From: Spirochaetaceae bacterium
GTDB lineage: Bacteria > Spirochaetota > Spirochaetia > Treponematales > Breznakiellaceae
Assembly: GCA_031273985.1 (NCBI GenBank)
Contig: JAISQV010000175.1
Coordinates: forward strand, 1 to 8,057
Direction: 5' to 3'
DNA: 8,057 nucleotides
The notes below the pieces were generated by a model. It was not told the origin of the DNA. It worked only from the letters and a program-made list of their open reading frames with translations, and searched no databases. Numbering within the stretch: position 1 is the first letter of the stretch; every line of letters starts with the position of its first letter. Position numbers and translations under genes: made by a program. Of the stretch, positions 7,713-8,057 are shown piece by piece.

Positions 7713-7850
7713 GGATAGGGAATAGGGAGTAGGGAGAAGTGAAGAGAGAGAGGGAGGGGCGGTTTCCATGCGGGCAATCCGGGCGGGAGGCTTTTCGTCC
7801 GCCCCCCTGCGCTTCAGCCTTCGGCTTCCGCTGCCCCCCGGGTGTACGCA
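7713..7850. other. Spacer between converging genes, purine-rich on the + strand
   Basis: This gap separates the pbpC stop from the stop of the minus-strand gene. It begins with a G/A-rich run to about 7759. A GC-rich inverted repeat, GGGCGG (7781-7786) with CCGCCC (7799-7804) around a 12-base loop, could help terminate either transcript. Neither strand has a T-tract after it, so it is not a convincing intrinsic terminator. A small AGCC-TTC-GGCT hairpin follows further on. I see no gene here. Confidence 0.5.
7714..7734 (+). repeat. Three tandem heptads, RRTAGGG
   Basis: GATAGGG, AATAGGG and AGTAGGG stand directly in tandem, starting two bases after the pbpC stop codon. Further G-runs lie at 7752-7754 and 7756-7759. 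Short heptads of this kind (gggaata/gggagta) recur in intergenic DNA of various bacteria. Function unknown. Confidence 0.65.
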
Positions 7851-8057
7851 TTAGGGACGCTCCGGCAGATCCGCAAACCGCCCCCCTTGTTTCGCTTTCC
7901 GGTACTTCCTTTCTCCCCAGGCCAGCAGCGCCGCCAGGCCATACCCGGCAAAAGACGAGATCAGCCGGTCAAGCAGGTTCACCGGAATACGGGAACCAAT
8001 CTCCACGATTACCGCCGAAAGATTTCTTCGTATCAGGGCGGGCTTGAAATTCAGTTC
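7851..8057 (-). CDS. C-terminal end of a small membrane protein, 5' end outside window
   Basis: On the minus strand an uninterrupted frame runs from the window edge to a TAA at 7851-7853, giving the last 68 residues of a protein. The sequence reads like a real protein: a hydrophobic stretch with EIGSRIPVNLLDRLISS and then SFAGYGLAALLAW (about residues 17-47), followed by a strongly basic tail, GERKYRKAKQGGR. The positive-inside rule puts the C-terminus in the cytoplasm. The Pro-x-Asn-x-x-Asp motif before the last membrane helix reminds me of ECF-type transporter substrate-binding (S) components, but this is a weak resemblance on a fragment and I do not assign a function. It converges on pbpC and is probably a separate transcription unit. 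The opposite-strand frame over the same bases (7739-8047) lacks any protein-like pattern. Confidence 0.6.
   Translation of the reverse strand, partial: ELNFKPALIRRNLSAVIVEIGSRIPVNLLDRLISSFAGYGLAALLAWGERKYRKAKQGGRFADLPERP

Noticed and set aside
7781..7804. Intrinsic terminator between pbpC and the minus-strand gene
   Set aside because: A GC stem of 6 bases exists but has a 12-base loop and no T-tract on either strand, so it is only mentioned within the spacer entry.
7739..8047. A 102-codon plus-strand frame after pbpC
   Set aside because: It starts in the purine-rich repeat run, has low-complexity Pro/Arg/Ser composition, and overlaps the more protein-like minus-strand membrane gene end.

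Overview
The window is GC-rich (about two thirds G+C, estimated by eye) and almost entirely coding. It holds one conserved gene pair of Gram-negative-type bacteria. The first gene is a very large bacterial alpha-2-macroglobulin (A2M) that is open at the left edge (1-5250, + strand). It is followed by penicillin-binding protein 1C, pbpC (about 5301-7712, + strand). A third gene is seen only as its last 68 codons on the minus strand at the right edge (7851-8057) and looks like a small integral membrane protein. The organism cannot be fixed from sequence alone. A diderm bacterium is clear from the A2M/PBP1C pair. A spirochaete (Treponema-like) or another GC-rich, repeat-bearing diderm is a guess, not a demonstration.

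Layout: A2M occupies the first two thirds, with no stop in its frame from base 1, so its signal peptide and N-terminal domains lie outside the window. It carries an intact CLEQ thioester motif, repeated macroglobulin-type beta-domain signatures and a C-terminal MG10-like domain. An AT-rich junction of 50 bases (5251-5300) with short direct and inverted repeats separates it from pbpC. The first codons of pbpC are occupied by an imperfect palindromic repeat (5316-5400) that is read through in frame. pbpC has a complete glycosyltransferase-51 domain, a complete transpeptidase domain and the PBP1C-type C-terminus. A purine-rich spacer of 138 bases (7713-7850) with a heptad repeat lies between the converging genes.

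How the genes work together: bacterial A2Ms are thought to trap incoming proteases in the periplasm through a bait region and a thioester, and PBP1C is thought to repair peptidoglycan. The two are known neighbours in many bacteria (yfhM-pbpC in E. coli), so the window looks like a periplasmic defence-and-repair operon. The pair itself is not new. The most unusual local feature is the palindromic element forming the cytoplasmic N-terminal tail of PBP1C, immediately before its membrane anchor.
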